Part shown: piece by piece, positions 62,854-64,000 of the stretch
Layout of the letters: every line of letters begins with the position of its first letter
Numbering within the stretch: position 1 is the first letter of the stretch
Source: Polyangium sp. y55x31
Lineage (GTDB): Bacteria; Myxococcota_A; Polyangia; Polyangiales; Polyangiaceae
Reading direction: 5' to 3'
Length of the DNA: 64,000 nucleotides
Assembly (NCBI RefSeq): GCF_029946505.1
Contig: NZ_JARZHG010000025.1
Location: 62,001 to 126,000 of the forward strand
Position numbers and translations under genes: made by a program
The notes under the pieces: generated by a model
What the model was told of the DNA's origin: nothing
Database searches by the model: none
Seen by the model: the letters and a program-made list of their open reading frames with translations, nothing else

Positions 62854-64000
62854 TCAACCTCTCGCGGGCAACTCGAAAAAGAACACCGCGCCGCCCGCCT
62901 TCCCATTTTCGTATCCGAGGCGGCCGCCGTGCATCACGACGATCGTCTTCGCGATGTAGAGCCCGAGCCCCGTCCCGCCGACGCTGCGCGTGCTCGACGC
63001 GTCCGCCTGCGAAAAACGCCGAAAAATCTTGTCGCGGAACGCCTCCGGCACCCCGGGCCCCCGATCCGCCACCTCCACGCGGAACCCCTCCGCGATCGGC
63101 CGCGCGCGCACCTGCACGACCTCCCCCGTCGGCGAGTGCTTGATCGCATTCGACAGGAAATTCAGGATCACCTGCTGGATCCGTTGCGGATCGACGAACA
63201 CCGGCATCCTCTCGGCCACGTCCGTCTCCACCACGATCTCCTTCAACCGCGCCGCCGGCGCGTGGAGCAGGGCGGCGCTCCGCACGACGTCCGCGAGGTC
63301 CGTATGCGCGAGCTCGAGCGAAATGCCCCCCGCCGCGAGCTTTCGCACGTCGAGCAGATCGTCCACGAGCCGCCCGAGACGCTGCACGTTGTCCGACGCC
63401 ATCTGCAAGAGCTCCGCCTGCAGCTCCGGATCCTTGCCCGCCACGCCGCCCACGACGAGCCCGATCGCGCCCTGGATCGCCGTCAATGGCGTACGCAATT
63501 CGTGGCTCACCACGCTCACGAGCTCGTCCTTCGCGCGCTCCGCCTCGATACGCGCCGTCATGTCGTGCGCGCTCACCAGAATGCCGGGTTTGCCCGTCAC
63601 CGGATCCGGGATCGGCCGCGCGGCGACCGAGAACCACCGCGGCCCCTCTGTCGTCACGACCTCCGCGTCCTCGAAAAACGGCTCGCCCCCCGCGACCTCT
63701 GCGAGCGCGCGCGCCCCCTCCGCGGGCTCGGCGAAGATCCCCTCGAACGAAAATGCATTGCCGAACGTCTCGCGCGCCAGCGTATTCGCTTGCAGGAGCG
63801 AGCCGTCGAGCGCGTGTGTCGTCACCACGAGCGGCGCATATCGCACCGCCTCCGCGGCGCGCACCACCTCGGGGTCGACCGCGTCACGAATGGGCGTCCC
63901 CTCGACGAGCAGGCCCCCGCGGCCGTCGGGCAGCGGGAATGGCTTGAAGCTCATGTGCACGCGGATCGCGTCGCCCTTCGGATAGATCGTCCGCTCGGAC
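62854..64000 (-). CDS. PAS-domain sensor histidine kinase, 5' part outside the window
   Basis: At least 382 residues are visible. The frame stays open to position 64000, with PAS-like sequence before the internal ATG 63960 (ending RTIYPKGDAIRVHMSF), so the true start lies beyond the window edge. A PAS domain covers the part encoded by about 63520-63850 (APLVVTTHALDG, RWFSVAARPIPDP), then the H-box with SHELRTPL and the ATPase domain with NAIKHS, GPGVP and GTGLGLYI. No membrane segment is visible. It is convergent with the HYR gene. Its partner regulator is unknown. Confidence 0.9.
   Translation of the reverse strand, partial: SERTIYPKGDAIRVHMSFKPFPLPDGRGGLLVEGTPIRDAVDPEVVRAAEAVRYAPLVVTTHALDGSLLQANTLARETFGNAFSFEGIFAEPAEGARALAEVAGGEPFFEDAEVVTTEGPRWFSVAARPIPDPVTGKPGILVSAHDMTARIEAERAKDELVSVVSHELRTPLTAIQGAIGLVVGGVAGKDPELQAELLQMASDNVQRLGRLVDDLLDVRKLAAGGISLELAHTDLADVVRSAALLHAPAARLKEIVVETDVAERMPVFVDPQRIQQVILNFLSNAIKHSPTGEVVQVRARPIAEGFRVEVADRGPGVPEAFRDKIFRRFSQADASSTRSVGGTGLGLYIAKTIVVMHGGRLGYENGKAGGAVFFFELPARG

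Overview
The window is high-GC bacterial DNA with short intergenic gaps and many GTG or TTG starts. The gene content points to a myxobacterium (Myxococcota), most likely the Polyangiales (Sorangium/Polyangium type). The pointers are abundant two-component proteins, a Ser/Thr kinase fused to a receiver domain, many small lipoproteins, a chemosensory cluster, a Cys-rich surface lipoprotein with 13 tandem repeats, and a lipoprotein carrying a myxobacterial disulfide repeat. This is inferred from gene content only. I found no rRNA, tRNA, CRISPR, phage or insertion-sequence gene.

Layout. 1-3.1 kb (minus): 5' part of queA, a lone receiver, an NtrC-type regulator and bacterioferritin. 3.3-3.6 kb: bfd behind a Fur-like palindrome. 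3.65-8.6 kb: an SDR enzyme, small lipoproteins, a FliA-like sigma factor with an overlapping small ORF, and ftsH. 8.6-12.7 kb: lepB, aroE, a SUMF1-domain lipoprotein and astA, followed by a tandem palindromic repeat. 12.9-18.7 kb: a GMC oxidoreductase, the Cys-rich repeat lipoprotein and an anchored protein of unknown function. 18.8-24.0 kb (minus): prfB (with programmed +1 frameshift), lysS, lolC/E and lolD, an overlapping operon. 24.1-27.6 kb: a dihaem peroxidase and an M48 membrane metallopeptidase. 27.6-33.2 kb (minus): E2, E1beta and E1alpha of a 2-oxoacid (probably branched-chain) dehydrogenase, a TerB-like protein and lipA. 33.3-39.3 kb (minus): an Rpn-type nuclease, mtnA, an acidic protein, an SDR, a helical-repeat protein and an outer-membrane protein. 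39.5-45.5 kb: rlmN and a phosphorelay group (Ser/Thr kinase-receiver fusion, HPt, GAF-histidine kinase, receiver), then a VWA lipoprotein. 45.7-53.9 kb (plus): receiver, cheA, two cheW, a HEAT-repeat protein, cheR and cheB, without a chemoreceptor. 53.9-64 kb: a Uma2 nuclease, an MltD-like transglycosylase, a phospholipase C-like lipoprotein overlapping a MauG-like peroxidase, a HYR-domain lipoprotein and the 3' part of a PAS histidine kinase.

Themes. lipA lies beside the lipoyl-dependent dehydrogenase whose E2 it would supply. bfr and bfd form an iron storage and release pair. The lol genes supply ABC parts for sorting the many lipoproteins. The most unusual feature is a family of GC-rich palindromic elements: one sits in frame inside queA, three form a 50-bp tandem array after astA, and two relatives share an identical 21-bp core, one of them containing the stop codon of the M48 gene. 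Also notable are the MCP-less Che cluster with its HEAT protein, and the kinase-receiver fusion next to HPt and HK partners.
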